DNA from: an uncultured Roseburia sp.
GTDB taxonomy: Bacteria; Bacillota; Clostridia; Lachnospirales; Lachnospiraceae
DNA length: 34,566 bases
Assembly: GCA_900542495.1 (NCBI GenBank)
Contig: UQNW01000026.1
Coordinates: forward strand, 1-34,566
Direction: 5' to 3'
In this document: positions 15,955 to 23,014 of the stretch, in pieces
Layout: each line of letters begins with the position of its first letter
Position numbering within the stretch: the first letter of the stretch is position 1
Notes under the pieces: model-generated
Database searches by the model: none
What the model was told of the DNA's origin: nothing
What the model saw: only the letters and a program-made list of their open reading frames with translations
Position numbers and translations under genes: made by a program

Positions 15955-17781
15955 ATGCCTTCACAATTTTTTGGATTAACAATTGCATCGTCAGGCTTAA
16001 GTGCGTATCAGGCAGCACTTAATACCACCGCCAATAATATATCAAACGAACAGACAAAGGGATACAGCAGACAGGCAGCAAATCTTTCCGCATCGGATGC
16101 ACTTCGTGTCAATGCAAAATACGGAAGTATGGGTTCCGGCGTTACGGTGAATTCCATTAAACAGATCCGAAGTGAGTACTATGATACAAAATACTGGCAG
16201 AATCAGGCAAGCCTTGGTCTGTATGAGACGAAATTAGGTTATCTGGAGCAGATTGAGAATTATTTTATTGATGATGATACAGAAAAGGGATTTTCAACCA
16301 TTTTAAATAAGATGTTCAATTCATTGGACACGCTGACACACCCGGCTGGTGATACTAATGTCCGTCAGCAGTTTATCTCTGATGCACAGAGTTTTATGAC
16401 GTATTTTAACAGTGTGGCAACAGGTCTTGGACAGATTCAGGACAGTGTCAATGAGGAAATCAAATCTACCGTTGAAAACATCAATGCGATCGGCAAAAAG
16501 ATCAGTCTTTTGAATAAACAGATCAACGTTATTGAAGTACAGGGCGGTTATGCAAATGAACTCCGTGACCAGCGGGCACTTTTGATCGATGAATTATCCT
16601 CTATTGTGCCAACAGAGGTTTCTGAAGTTCCGGTGACAAATTCCAAACATCCGGACATGCAGACAGGTGCAAATTATTATACGGTAAAAATCAATGGACA
16701 GAAGTTTGTTGATACTTACGAGTATAGTGAACTTACCTGTGTGGCAAGAAAAAACACGATCAATCAGTCTGACCGGGAAGGAATGTATGAGATTGTCTGG
16801 GCGGATACCGGAAACAGTTTTAAAGCAGGTTCCGACTCCAGTTCCGGTTCGCTGAAAGCACTGTTTGATATCCGGGATGGTAACAACAGTGAGAACTTCC
16901 GTGGTGCCATCACAGGGGTTACAGCAGGCACGATTACGATCAGCAATCCATCCATTACAAACGTCAATGCCATGACAATGCCGGCAGAAGGTGTTTTCAC
17001 GATTGATGGTAAGAACTATAACTATACAGATTTCACTTTTACGACGGATGCAGATGGAAATGTCAAGGAATATACATTTACATTGGAAAATCAGTTGAGT
17101 GCCGACCAGCAGGCGAAGCTGGATGGAAAACAGGCGTCTATCGGCGAATCCATTGATGCGATGGGAGTTCCGTATTATCTGGCACAGATGAATGAATTCC
17201 TTCGTAACTTTGCAGGTTCTTTTAACGATATTATGAACAGCGCAGATGCCAAGGATCTGAATGGTAATTCAACCGATTACTTCTCGTTCTTCACTGGAAC
17301 ACATACCAAGACTGGAGAAGAATATGTACTGAGTAATGCAGCAGGTGTTTACAGTGCAAAAGCAAGTAACAGTTACTATCAGCTTACCTGCGGAAATGCG
17401 TGTGTTTCCAATATTGCCGTAAAAGATCCAACCACGATTGCAACCACGACCACAAATGCGGCAGATGCATATGATCTGGTTGAAAAGATGTTGAAATTAA
17501 AGAGTGACACCGAGTTATACCGTGGCGGTGGAGCAGATGATTTCCTGGAATGTATGTATTCCGATATTTCTGTGGATTCGCAGAAGTCAAAGATTTTCCA
17601 AAAAAATTACAGTAATATTTCAAATGCGATCGACAAGCAGAGAATGTCCGTTTCCGGTGTCGACAAGGATGAAGAAGCAATTGATCTTGTAAAATTCCAG
17701 AACGCGTATAACCTTTCCTCAAAAATGGTATCTGTTCTGGCAGAGATTTATGATAAGCTGATCAATGAGACAGGTGTATAA
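15955..17781 (+). CDS. flgK: Flagellar hook-associated protein 1 (FlgK), copy 2
   Basis: A complete second FlgK-type protein (608 residues). It keeps the N-terminal axial motif (SSGLSAYQAALNTTANNISN, then EQTKGYSRQ) and the C-terminal helix (DLVKFQNAYNLSSKMVSVLAE), but the middle is unlike copy 1 in both sequence and loop arrangement. Both copies have intact frames and good SD sites, so both may be exported. Whether they form a mixed ring, act in separate rings or replace each other cannot be read from the sequence. The gap from copy 1 (72 bases) has no visible promoter or terminator. Confidence 0.92.
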   Translation: MPSQFFGLTIASSGLSAYQAALNTTANNISNEQTKGYSRQAANLSASDALRVNAKYGSMGSGVTVNSIKQIRSEYYDTKYWQNQASLGLYETKLGYLEQIENYFIDDDTEKGFSTILNKMFNSLDTLTHPAGDTNVRQQFISDAQSFMTYFNSVATGLGQIQDSVNEEIKSTVENINAIGKKISLLNKQINVIEVQGGYANELRDQRALLIDELSSIVPTEVSEVPVTNSKHPDMQTGANYYTVKINGQKFVDTYEYSELTCVARKNTINQSDREGMYEIVWADTGNSFKAGSDSSSGSLKALFDIRDGNNSENFRGAITGVTAGTITISNPSITNVNAMTMPAEGVFTIDGKNYNYTDFTFTTDADGNVKEYTFTLENQLSADQQAKLDGKQASIGESIDAMGVPYYLAQMNEFLRNFAGSFNDIMNSADAKDLNGNSTDYFSFFTGTHTKTGEEYVLSNAAGVYSAKASNSYYQLTCGNACVSNIAVKDPTTIATTTTNAADAYDLVEKMLKLKSDTELYRGGGADDFLECMYSDISVDSQKSKIFQKNYSNISNAIDKQRMSVSGVDKDEEAIDLVKFQNAYNLSSKMVSVLAEIYDKLINETGV

Positions 17782-17813
17782 AAATTTCGTGATAAGAAGA
17801 GAGGAGTCATCCT

Positions 17814-19370
17814 ATGAGAGTAACGAATAACATGATGCTTCGTAATACAACTTCGAACATCAATAACAATAAATACAGTGTGAACAGTCTGAACAATCAG
17901 ATGTCTTCACAGAAAAAAATCTCAAGACCTTCCGAGGATCCGGTTGTTGCCATCCGCGCACTTCGTCTGAGAAGCAATTTAAGTGAGATCAATCAGTATT
18001 ATGAGAAGAATATCCCGGATGCAGATGCGTGGCTTAATGTGACAGAAACTGCGTTGGAGAATATGAAAACCATTTTGTCAGATATCCGTACCCAGTGTAC
18101 GTATGGAGCCAGTGACCAGTTGAAAGCAGAGGATAGAAAAACGATCCTGACACAGTTAGAGTCATTGCGTAAGCAGATTTATTCAGAAGGTAATTCTGAT
18201 CATGCAGGAAGAACCGTTTTTACCGGGTATCGCACGAACTGTAAATTGACATTTATGGAAGACGAGAGTAATACGGAGTATAATATCCAGCAGAAGTTCA
18301 GCTATGAAGATATCGGGGAACATCGTTATTATGATGGACAGGTAGAGCTTAAGACAGCAGAAGAAATGAGTCAGAAGGTCACCACCTCTGATACGAAGCA
18401 GTATACTTATGACAGGATCCGGCTGGCGTATGGAAATATTGGATCTCTCAAAGATAAAGACGGTAATGAGATAGCTGTGGGCAACACAGGAACTCTCTCT
18501 TATCATTACACAGATAACACAGGTGCAGCAAAAACCGGTGATTTAAACGTAACGGTCTATGAGACAGAAGATGACTGGAAGAAAGCAGTGAAAGCTGGAA
18601 ATATGCCGAAAGATGGAGCAGCTTTCATCAAGTCAACAGGAGAGCTTGTTTTAGGTAATGAGGCAAGTGAGACTTTGAAACAGAATAAGGCATCCATTGA
18701 GTTAAACTATGATAAAAAAGGCTTTAATTCTGGTGAAGTAAGACCTGAGTATTATTTTAACTGCACAGATATTACAGATGCTAAAAATAAAATTACATAT
18801 GAAAAATATGATGCTAAAGGTAATGAGATTTATCAGGATATCGATTATATCATCGCTGTAAACCAGACATTGACAGTCAACACAAATGCATCTGACGTAT
18901 TCAATGCAGATATCGGACGTGATGTGGACGAGATGATCAATGCGGTAAAAGCTGCCATTGATGCCAATGACAAAGTGGATAAGATTAAAGATATGATGAG
19001 TCAGGCAGCGTATTCGGGTGTTTCGGCACAGGAGAATCTGCAGACATGGTTAGAGGCAGCACAGAAGGAAGCAGATTATGCAAATGACAATCTGCAGAAA
19101 TTATATGACAGCTATATCGGTAATTTTGATGAATATCTTTCGGATGTAAACCTTGCTATTACAACTGTAGGAAGCAAGGGCGATCGTCTGGAACTGACAG
19201 AGACGCGTATGTCAAACCAGCAGCTGACCGTAAAAACATTAAAATCAAATAATGAGGATCGTGAACTTTCCGATATCATCATTGATTATACAGCAGCATA
19301 CACTGCTTATCAGGCATCTTTACAGGCGGCAGGAATGCTGAATCAGACAACATTGTTAAATTACATTTAA
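17814..19370 (+). CDS. flgL: Flagellar hook-associated protein 3 (FlgL), unusually long
   Basis: FlgL forms the second junction ring on which flagellin assembles. The flagellin-like N-terminal helix is clear (MRVTNNMMLRNTTSNIN, then SSQKKISRPSEDPVVAIRALRLRS), as is the C-terminal helix (ETRMSNQQLTVKTLKSNNED, then DYTAAYTAYQASLQAAG). At 518 residues it is much longer than the usual roughly 300; the extra part is a surface domain at about residues 140-380. The SD AGAGGAG is present. It follows copy 2 of flgK after 32 bases. Confidence 0.94.
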   Translation: MRVTNNMMLRNTTSNINNNKYSVNSLNNQMSSQKKISRPSEDPVVAIRALRLRSNLSEINQYYEKNIPDADAWLNVTETALENMKTILSDIRTQCTYGASDQLKAEDRKTILTQLESLRKQIYSEGNSDHAGRTVFTGYRTNCKLTFMEDESNTEYNIQQKFSYEDIGEHRYYDGQVELKTAEEMSQKVTTSDTKQYTYDRIRLAYGNIGSLKDKDGNEIAVGNTGTLSYHYTDNTGAAKTGDLNVTVYETEDDWKKAVKAGNMPKDGAAFIKSTGELVLGNEASETLKQNKASIELNYDKKGFNSGEVRPEYYFNCTDITDAKNKITYEKYDAKGNEIYQDIDYIIAVNQTLTVNTNASDVFNADIGRDVDEMINAVKAAIDANDKVDKIKDMMSQAAYSGVSAQENLQTWLEAAQKEADYANDNLQKLYDSYIGNFDEYLSDVNLAITTVGSKGDRLELTETRMSNQQLTVKTLKSNNEDRELSDIIIDYTAAYTAYQASLQAAGMLNQTTLLNYI

Positions 19371-19493
19371 AACACGCTGCGGAAAGTGTGGCAGGAACGT
19401 GCTTGTGGGACAGTTTTTCCCATAGGACGTTACGGATAGAATGGTCGGAGACCAGACGTTAAGAAAACGTTAGAAAACCAGGAGGTCAGAAAG

Positions 19494-19955
19494 ATGAAAG
19501 CAAAAACAAGAATGTTTGGCGAAATTGATATTCAGGAGGATAAGATCATCACTTTAGAGAGTGGAATGATCGGCTTTCCGGATATGCAGAAGTTTACCTT
19601 GATTTTTGATGAGGAGAAAGGCAGTAAATCACATATTATGTGGCTTCAGTCTATGGATGATCCACAGACTGCGTTTCCGGTCATCAATCCGGTGACGATC
19701 AAGGAGGACTATAATCCATCTGTCAGTGAGGAATTGTTGAAGCCATTGGGCGATATGAAACAGGAAGACACCTTTGTACTTACAACCGTCAGAGTCCCAA
19801 AGGATATTCAGGATATGTCAATCAACCTGAAAGCTCCCATTATTATCAATATGTCCAACAATAGAGGGGCGCAGATTATCGTGGAAGATGATCTTCCGGT
19901 ACGTTATAAAATTTATGACCTGCTGAAAAGTAGAAAAGAAAAGGCAGGTGAATAG
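19494..19955 (+). CDS. fliW: Flagellar assembly factor FliW
   Basis: FliW binds both flagellin and CsrA. When flagellin is exported, free FliW sequesters CsrA and lifts its block on flagellin mRNA. The 153-residue protein shows the family opening FGEIDIQEDKIITLESGMIGFPD and the closing RAQIIVEDD-like region, at the usual length. The SD AGGAGG lies 10 bases before the ATG. The 123-base leader after flgL contains small hairpins but no clear promoter. It is followed by csrA after two bases. Confidence 0.94.
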   Translation: MKAKTRMFGEIDIQEDKIITLESGMIGFPDMQKFTLIFDEEKGSKSHIMWLQSMDDPQTAFPVINPVTIKEDYNPSVSEELLKPLGDMKQEDTFVLTTVRVPKDIQDMSINLKAPIIINMSNNRGAQIIVEDDLPVRYKIYDLLKSRKEKAGE

Positions 19956-19957
19956 AA

Positions 19958-20176
19958 ATGCTGGCATTGACAAGAAAAAAAGGCGAAGCCTTAGTGATCA
20001 ATAATAATATTGAGATCACAGTATTAGAGATCCGCGGGGATCAGATCAAAATCGGTATTTCTGCTCCAAAGGATGTACCAATTTATAGAAAAGAAGTATA
20101 TTTACAGATCCAGCAGGAAAATGAAGCTGCCATCAGTGCAGATGGTCTGGATGCGTTAAATAATTTGTTGGATTAG
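19958..20176 (+). CDS. csrA: Carbon storage/translational regulator CsrA
   Basis: A 72-residue RNA-binding dimer that in Gram-positive flagellates represses flagellin translation by covering its SD and is antagonised by FliW. The family signature is complete: MLALTRKKGEALVINNNIEI, then GDQIKIGISAPKDVPIYRKEVY, with the conserved N-terminal strand and the RNA-contacting arginine of the last strand. The SD AGGTGA lies just upstream inside the end of fliW, indicating coupling. A strong terminator follows. Confidence 0.95.
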   Translation: MLALTRKKGEALVINNNIEITVLEIRGDQIKIGISAPKDVPIYRKEVYLQIQQENEAAISADGLDALNNLLD

Positions 20177-20188
20177 AAAAGAATGATA

Positions 20189-20198
20189 CCCGAACGGG
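20189..20198 (+). repeat. Operator copy O1 (CCCGAACGGG)
   Basis: First of three CCCG-NN-CGGG palindromes near the hipBST genes. It lies 41 bases from O2 and forms the left arm of the csrA terminator. Confidence 0.75.
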
Positions 20199-20229
20199 TG
20201 TATAATTTATTGAAAAATATTAAATTGTA

Positions 20230-20239
20230 CCCGTTCGGG
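20230..20239 (+). repeat. Operator copy O2 (CCCGTTCGGG)
   Basis: Second palindrome, the reverse complement of O1. It is 41 bases from O1 and 40 bases from O3 and forms the right arm of the csrA terminator. Confidence 0.75.
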
Positions 20240-20258
20240 ATTTTTTTGCCTGAAAACG

Positions 20259-20287
20259 TTGAAATTATACCCGAACGGGAGTATTAT
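20259..20287 (+). promoter_or_regulatory. Promoter of the hipBST operon
   Basis: TTGAAA (20259-20264), 17 bases, TATTAT (20282-20287, 5 of 6). The predicted transcript start (about 20293-20295) coincides with the ATG at 20295, so the hipB mRNA may be leaderless. Confidence 0.65.
20270..20279 (+). promoter_or_regulatory. Operator copy O3 inside the hipB promoter
   Basis: Third palindrome CCCGAACGGG, placed within the spacer between the -35 and -10 of the hipB promoter. The flanks TTATA and GAGTATTAT resemble those of O1. Binding by the HipB-like protein would block RNA polymerase directly. Confidence 0.75.
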
Positions 20288-20294
20288 GATTGAT

Positions 20295-20495
20295 ATGAAT
20301 AAAATTGGAAATTATATAAAAGAAGAAAGAAAAAAAGCTGGATTAACACAGGAAGAATTTGCCATGAGATCAGGATTAGGCTTACGTTTTGTAAGAGAAT
20401 TAGAACAGGGAAAGGAAACTGTGCGTATGGACAAAGTAAATCAGGCATTGGCAATGTTTGGGAAAGAAGCTGTACCGGGAGAAAAGGAGGAATAA
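20295..20495 (+). CDS. hipB: HipB-like antitoxin, XRE-family DNA-binding protein
   Basis: A 66-residue Cro/C1-type helix-turn-helix protein: IGNYIKEERKKAGLTQEEFA leads into the recognition helix (GLGLRFVRELEQGKET) and a short C-terminus. HipB proteins repress their own operon and hold the HipA/HipT kinase in check. ATG 20295 is preferred because homology begins there and it coincides with the predicted transcript start; ATG 20286 overlaps the -10. No SD is visible. Three palindromic operators upstream are its likely targets. hipS starts 3 bases after its stop. Confidence 0.88.
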   Translation: MNKIGNYIKEERKKAGLTQEEFAMRSGLGLRFVRELEQGKETVRMDKVNQALAMFGKEAVPGEKEE

Positions 20496-20498
20496 CAA

Positions 20499-20834
20499 GT
20501 GGAGTCAGAATATAGAAAAGGATATGTTTATATTCAAAAAATTTTTGCCGGAACAATAGCTGAAACAGAAGAAGGATATGAGTTTTCTTATAATGAGGAT
20601 TATTTGAAAAGAGAAGATGCAGTATCTGTAAGTTTGACGCTGCCATTACAAAAAGAGGCTTATAAAGCGACAGTTTTATTTCCTTTTTTTGATGGGTTAA
20701 TTCCAGAAGGATGGCTCCTTGGTGTTGTAAGCCGTAACTGGAAAATCAATCAGAATGACAGATTTGGATTGCTGTTGTCGGTATGCAGGGATTGTATTGG
20801 AGATGTCAATATAAGAAATGGGGAAGAGGAATGA
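20499..20834 (+). CDS. hipS: HipS-like protein (free-standing HipA N-terminal subdomain)
   Basis: A 111-residue protein matching only the N-terminal subdomain 1 of HipA: GYVYIQKIFAGTIAETEEGY, SLTLPLQ, then FPFFDGLIPEGWLL. In E. coli O127 HipBST this separate HipS, not HipB, is the main antitoxin against HipT (family knowledge). It starts with GTG 20499, 8 bases after the strong SD AAAGGAGG. Its stop overlaps the hipT start in ATGA, so expression of the two should be coupled. The frame is intact and ends where the HipA N-lobe is expected to end, arguing for a true split gene and not a frameshifted hipA. Confidence 0.85.
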   Translation: MESEYRKGYVYIQKIFAGTIAETEEGYEFSYNEDYLKREDAVSVSLTLPLQKEAYKATVLFPFFDGLIPEGWLLGVVSRNWKINQNDRFGLLLSVCRDCIGDVNIRNGEEE

Positions 20835-21790
20835 AATGTCTATGTTGTGGAAAAACAATAAGGGAGAATGCTTCTAATGCGGAAAAGGAGTGGAGCTGGC
20901 ATAAAAAATGTGTGAAATTGTTTTTTATGACAGAAGAAATGCCCTTTTTAGATATTACGAAGGAACAATTGGAAAGGCTCGCAAATGAGACTGTCAATGA
21001 GGGACTTACAGTACCAGGAGTTCAAAAAAAACTATCCTTGCATTTGTCCAGTGACACGAATGCAAGACTTACAATTGTAGATTATCCAACAGGGTATATT
21101 TTAAAGCCACAGACAGAAGAATTTGATTATATGCCTGAATTTGAAGACCTGGCAATGCGTCTGGCAGAGTTGATGGGAATCCAGACAGTGCCGCATGCAC
21201 TGATAAAAATAAATGATGAGTACGCTTATATTACAAAGAGAGTAGATCGCGATATTGAAAAAAATGAGATAAAATTATATGCAATGGAAGATTTTTGCCA
21301 GCTATCGAATCGCTTAACGCAGGATAAATACAAAGGGTCTTATGAAAACTGCGGAAGAATCATAAAGAAGTATTCTATTACACCAGGGTTAGATTTATCA
21401 GAATTATACTTACGGGTTGTGGGATCTTTTATCATTGGAAATTCGGATATGCATTTGAAAAATTTTTCGTTAAGAGAAACTGAACCGGGAAACAGAAGGT
21501 TTCAATTATCAAACGCATATGATATGCTTCCTGTAAATGTAATTATGCCGGAAGATAAAGAACAGATGGCACTTACTATTAATGGAAAGAAGAGAAATAT
21601 TCATAAAAAAGAATTTAAAATATTAGCAGAAGTATGTGATATTCCTGCAAACGCAGCAGAAAAAATGATAGAAAAATTATGTGCATTAGAAAATAAAATG
21701 TTGTCACTTGTGGATGAATCCTATTTGCCTCAAACACAAAGGGATGAACTGAAAACATTGATCAGAGATCGTGTAGCGATTTTATTATGA
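20831..21790 (+). CDS. hipT: HipT-like Ser/Thr kinase toxin (HipA C-terminal kinase)
   Basis: A 319-residue HipA-type kinase without the N-terminal subdomain. HipA and HipT phosphorylate aminoacyl-tRNA synthetases and stop growth. The catalytic parts are intact: ATP lysine K136 in YITKRVDRD, catalytic loop GNSDMHLKN with D206, and metal-binding D231 in YDMLP. In the glycine-rich loop, LTVPGVQKKL (T60, V61, P62) replaces the SxS autophosphorylation motif of E. coli HipT. The N-terminus carries CLCCGK...WHKKC (residues 3-27), a likely zinc site common in Firmicutes HipA-like proteins. ATG 20831 overlaps the hipS stop. Confidence 0.87.
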   Translation: MKCLCCGKTIRENASNAEKEWSWHKKCVKLFFMTEEMPFLDITKEQLERLANETVNEGLTVPGVQKKLSLHLSSDTNARLTIVDYPTGYILKPQTEEFDYMPEFEDLAMRLAELMGIQTVPHALIKINDEYAYITKRVDRDIEKNEIKLYAMEDFCQLSNRLTQDKYKGSYENCGRIIKKYSITPGLDLSELYLRVVGSFIIGNSDMHLKNFSLRETEPGNRRFQLSNAYDMLPVNVIMPEDKEQMALTINGKKRNIHKKEFKILAEVCDIPANAAEKMIEKLCALENKMLSLVDESYLPQTQRDELKTLIRDRVAILL

Positions 21791-21794
21791 GAAA

Positions 21795-22052
21795 AGGAGA
21801 AAGTGGACATTTGAGCGGTATGAACTGTTTCTGAGACGACATCAGAATATGAAAGTAGTTTTTGTGGAACTTGGTGTCGGGTATAATACGCCGGGAATTA
21901 TAAAATATCCGTTCTGGCAGATGACGGCGCAAAATCCCAATGTGACCTATATCTGCCTGAATTATGGGCAGGCTTACTGCCCGCTAGAGATTGAAAATCA
22001 GTCCTTTTGTGTGGATGGGGATATTTGGGAGATATTAAAGAAAGAGAACTAA
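21795..22052 (+). pseudogene. C-terminal fragment of a SIR2-family (sirtuin) protein
   Basis: The frame reads KWTFERYELFLRRHQN, then MKVVFVELGVGYNTPGIIKY with PFWQM, the strongly conserved C-terminal part of Firmicutes sirtuins of the macrodomain-linked type. The NAD-binding N-terminal two thirds is absent, because the sequence upstream is the end of hipT. No SD precedes the ATG at 21849. It is therefore a remnant. Its stop overlaps the end of the converging toxin gene by a few bases. Confidence 0.75.
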
Positions 22053-22519
22053 TGTTGATTAAGCATTAGTTGCTCTAGTCGTGTAATATCAGTGAAAGTA
22101 ACTTTGACCCCTTTTTTATTTAAAGCTAAAAAGCTTTTAACATTTTTACGAATTACACGTTGTAATTCCCTTTTTACAGGAACTGGGTTACCATTTTTTG
22201 TATGAATGTGATCAATATAGTTTTCGGTTACAGGAAACATATTCTGGATAAGAAAAGCCGCATTTTGGCTATCAAATTCACCTAAAATAATGCCCTTACA
22301 AGGTTTGCCTTTTTCTAAAATTTTATGCCGGATAGATGAGAATTTTTCATATTGTGATGAAATTGGAATCATCCAATATAGGTTTGTAAGCTCATCTTTT
22401 ATGCAGTATAAAGTAGGTCTATAATGACCGGATTCTTTATTTTGTAATAAATACTTATCTTGTACATAGTCAAAATAAGTATCTTTAATATGATAGGCAT
22501 ATCCTTGAATTATTTCCAT
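22049..22519 (-). CDS. cptN: Type III toxin, CptN/ToxN/AbiQ-family endoribonuclease
   Basis: A 156-residue RNase toxin held inactive by a repeated RNA antitoxin (family knowledge: ToxN, AbiQ, CptN, TenpN). Matching features are YFDYVQDKYLLQNKESGHYR near the N-terminus, LYWMIPISSQYEKF, the AAFLIQNMFPVTENYIDHIH region and NPVPVKRELQR. Type III toxins cleave the antitoxin precursor and cellular mRNAs and can cause abortive infection. The start 22519 has GGAG 6 bases upstream; ATG 22531 overlaps that SD. Directly upstream on the same strand lie a terminator, two antitoxin repeats and a promoter, the complete type III layout. Confidence 0.9.
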   Translation of the reverse strand: MEIIQGYAYHIKDTYFDYVQDKYLLQNKESGHYRPTLYCIKDELTNLYWMIPISSQYEKFSSIRHKILEKGKPCKGIILGEFDSQNAAFLIQNMFPVTENYIDHIHTKNGNPVPVKRELQRVIRKNVKSFLALNKKGVKVTFTDITRLEQLMLNQH

Positions 22520-22543
22520 ATTATTCTCCATATAAAGTAAGAA

Positions 22544-22567
22544 CCCCTTCGCTAAAAAGTGAAGGGG
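22544..22567 (-). terminator. Attenuating terminator between CptI RNA and cptN
   Basis: On the minus strand, CCCCTTCAC and GCGAAGGGG form a 9-bp stem (one G-T) around TTTTTA, followed by TTCTTACTTT. In type III systems this leaky terminator sets the excess of antitoxin RNA over toxin mRNA. Confidence 0.85.
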
Positions 22568-22659
22568 ATTATTTTCAAGCCGTTCATTTATGAGTCGCTA
22601 ACGGTGGGCGAACATTATTTTCGAGCCGTTTATTTATGAGTCGCTAACGGTGGGCGAAC
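22568..22659 (-). repeat. Two tandem 46-bp repeats (antitoxin units)
   Basis: Unit 1 is 22568-22613 and unit 2 is 22614-22659. They differ at two positions only (A/G and C/T, plus strand). A 9-base partial copy (ATTATTTTC) follows at 22660. Confidence 0.93.
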
Positions 22660-22668
22660 ATTATTTTC
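22568..22668 (-). ncRNA. cptI: CptI-type antitoxin RNA (two full pseudoknot repeats)
   Basis: Minus-strand transcript from the predicted start near 22668 through two 46-base repeats. Within each unit TCGC pairs with GCGA and CCGTT pairs with AACGG in the interleaved order a-b-a'-b', an H-type pseudoknot as in known CptI and ToxI RNAs. The number and size of repeats resemble the CptIN systems of Lachnospiraceae. Confidence 0.85.
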
Positions 22669-22674
22669 ATTTAT

Positions 22675-22703
22675 ATTCTATGAAAGACAAAGTTATTTGT
22701 CAA
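22675..22703 (-). promoter_or_regulatory. Promoter of the cptI-cptN operon
   Basis: On the minus strand, TTGACA (22703-22698), 17 bases, TAGAAT (22680-22675). This near-consensus promoter would start the RNA at about 22668, just before the first antitoxin repeat. Confidence 0.87.
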
Positions 22704-22714
22704 TGGAAATATTT

Positions 22715-22980
22715 TCAATTATCTTTATTTTTATTAATTTCATCCATGTATCCGGCAGTTATGATACCGGCAGGCAATGCTACGATTGCAATACCAAATA
22801 TGGCAGATAACATAGTGATTATGATATCAATACTTTTAGAGTAGCGGACTGCTTTAAAGATGCGAAATACACGAAAAGTTCTAAAAAGACGGAAAATCTT
22901 GAGTAGTCGTAAACTTCCGCTAAGAACCGTGATGGAAGGGAGAATGGAAATTTAATCAACAATTGTCATTGGGGGATATA
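22715..22980 (-). pseudogene. Voltage-gated ion channel remnant lacking the pore
   Basis: In one minus-strand frame the sequence reads SILPSITVLSGSLRLLKIF, then RLFRTFRVFRIFKAVRYSK, the arginine-rich S4 voltage sensor of an Ion_trans channel. It then jumps directly to MLSAIFGIAIVALPAGIITA with GYMDEI, the S6 end of the protein. S5 and the selectivity filter are missing in a clean in-frame deletion after residues DIIIT. Upstream, MTIVD is followed by TAA where the family has a leucine (TTA), so there is also a nonsense change. The stop is at 22715-22717. The left edge is the cptI promoter. Confidence 0.75.
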
Positions 22981-23014
22981 ACAAATATGCTATTCTTTCA
23001 AAATAAAAATATAT

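Larger units (their letters stand above)
20189..20247 (+). terminator. Terminator of the flagellar operon, built from two operator copies
   Basis: CCCGAACGGGT (20189-20199) and ACCCGTTCGGG (20229-20239) pair over 11 bp, the stem is extended by AT-rich complementarity around a TTGAAAAATAT loop, and a run of seven T ends at 20247. Each arm contains one copy of the palindrome repeated a third time upstream of hipB. Confidence 0.85.

Noticed and set aside
20783..20830. Longer hipT starting upstream of 20831, or a frameshifted single hipA
   Set aside because: ATG 20831 forms an ATGA overlap with the hipS stop, and both products end and begin at the natural HipA subdomain border, so a split gene is the simpler reading.
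22568..22669. CRISPR array
   Set aside because: The two 46-base units are directly adjacent with no spacers, and a type III toxin gene follows, so they are antitoxin repeats.
22650..22844. 64-residue plus-strand frame as a small membrane protein
   Set aside because: It is antisense to the channel remnant and overlaps the cptI repeats and promoter, and it has no SD.
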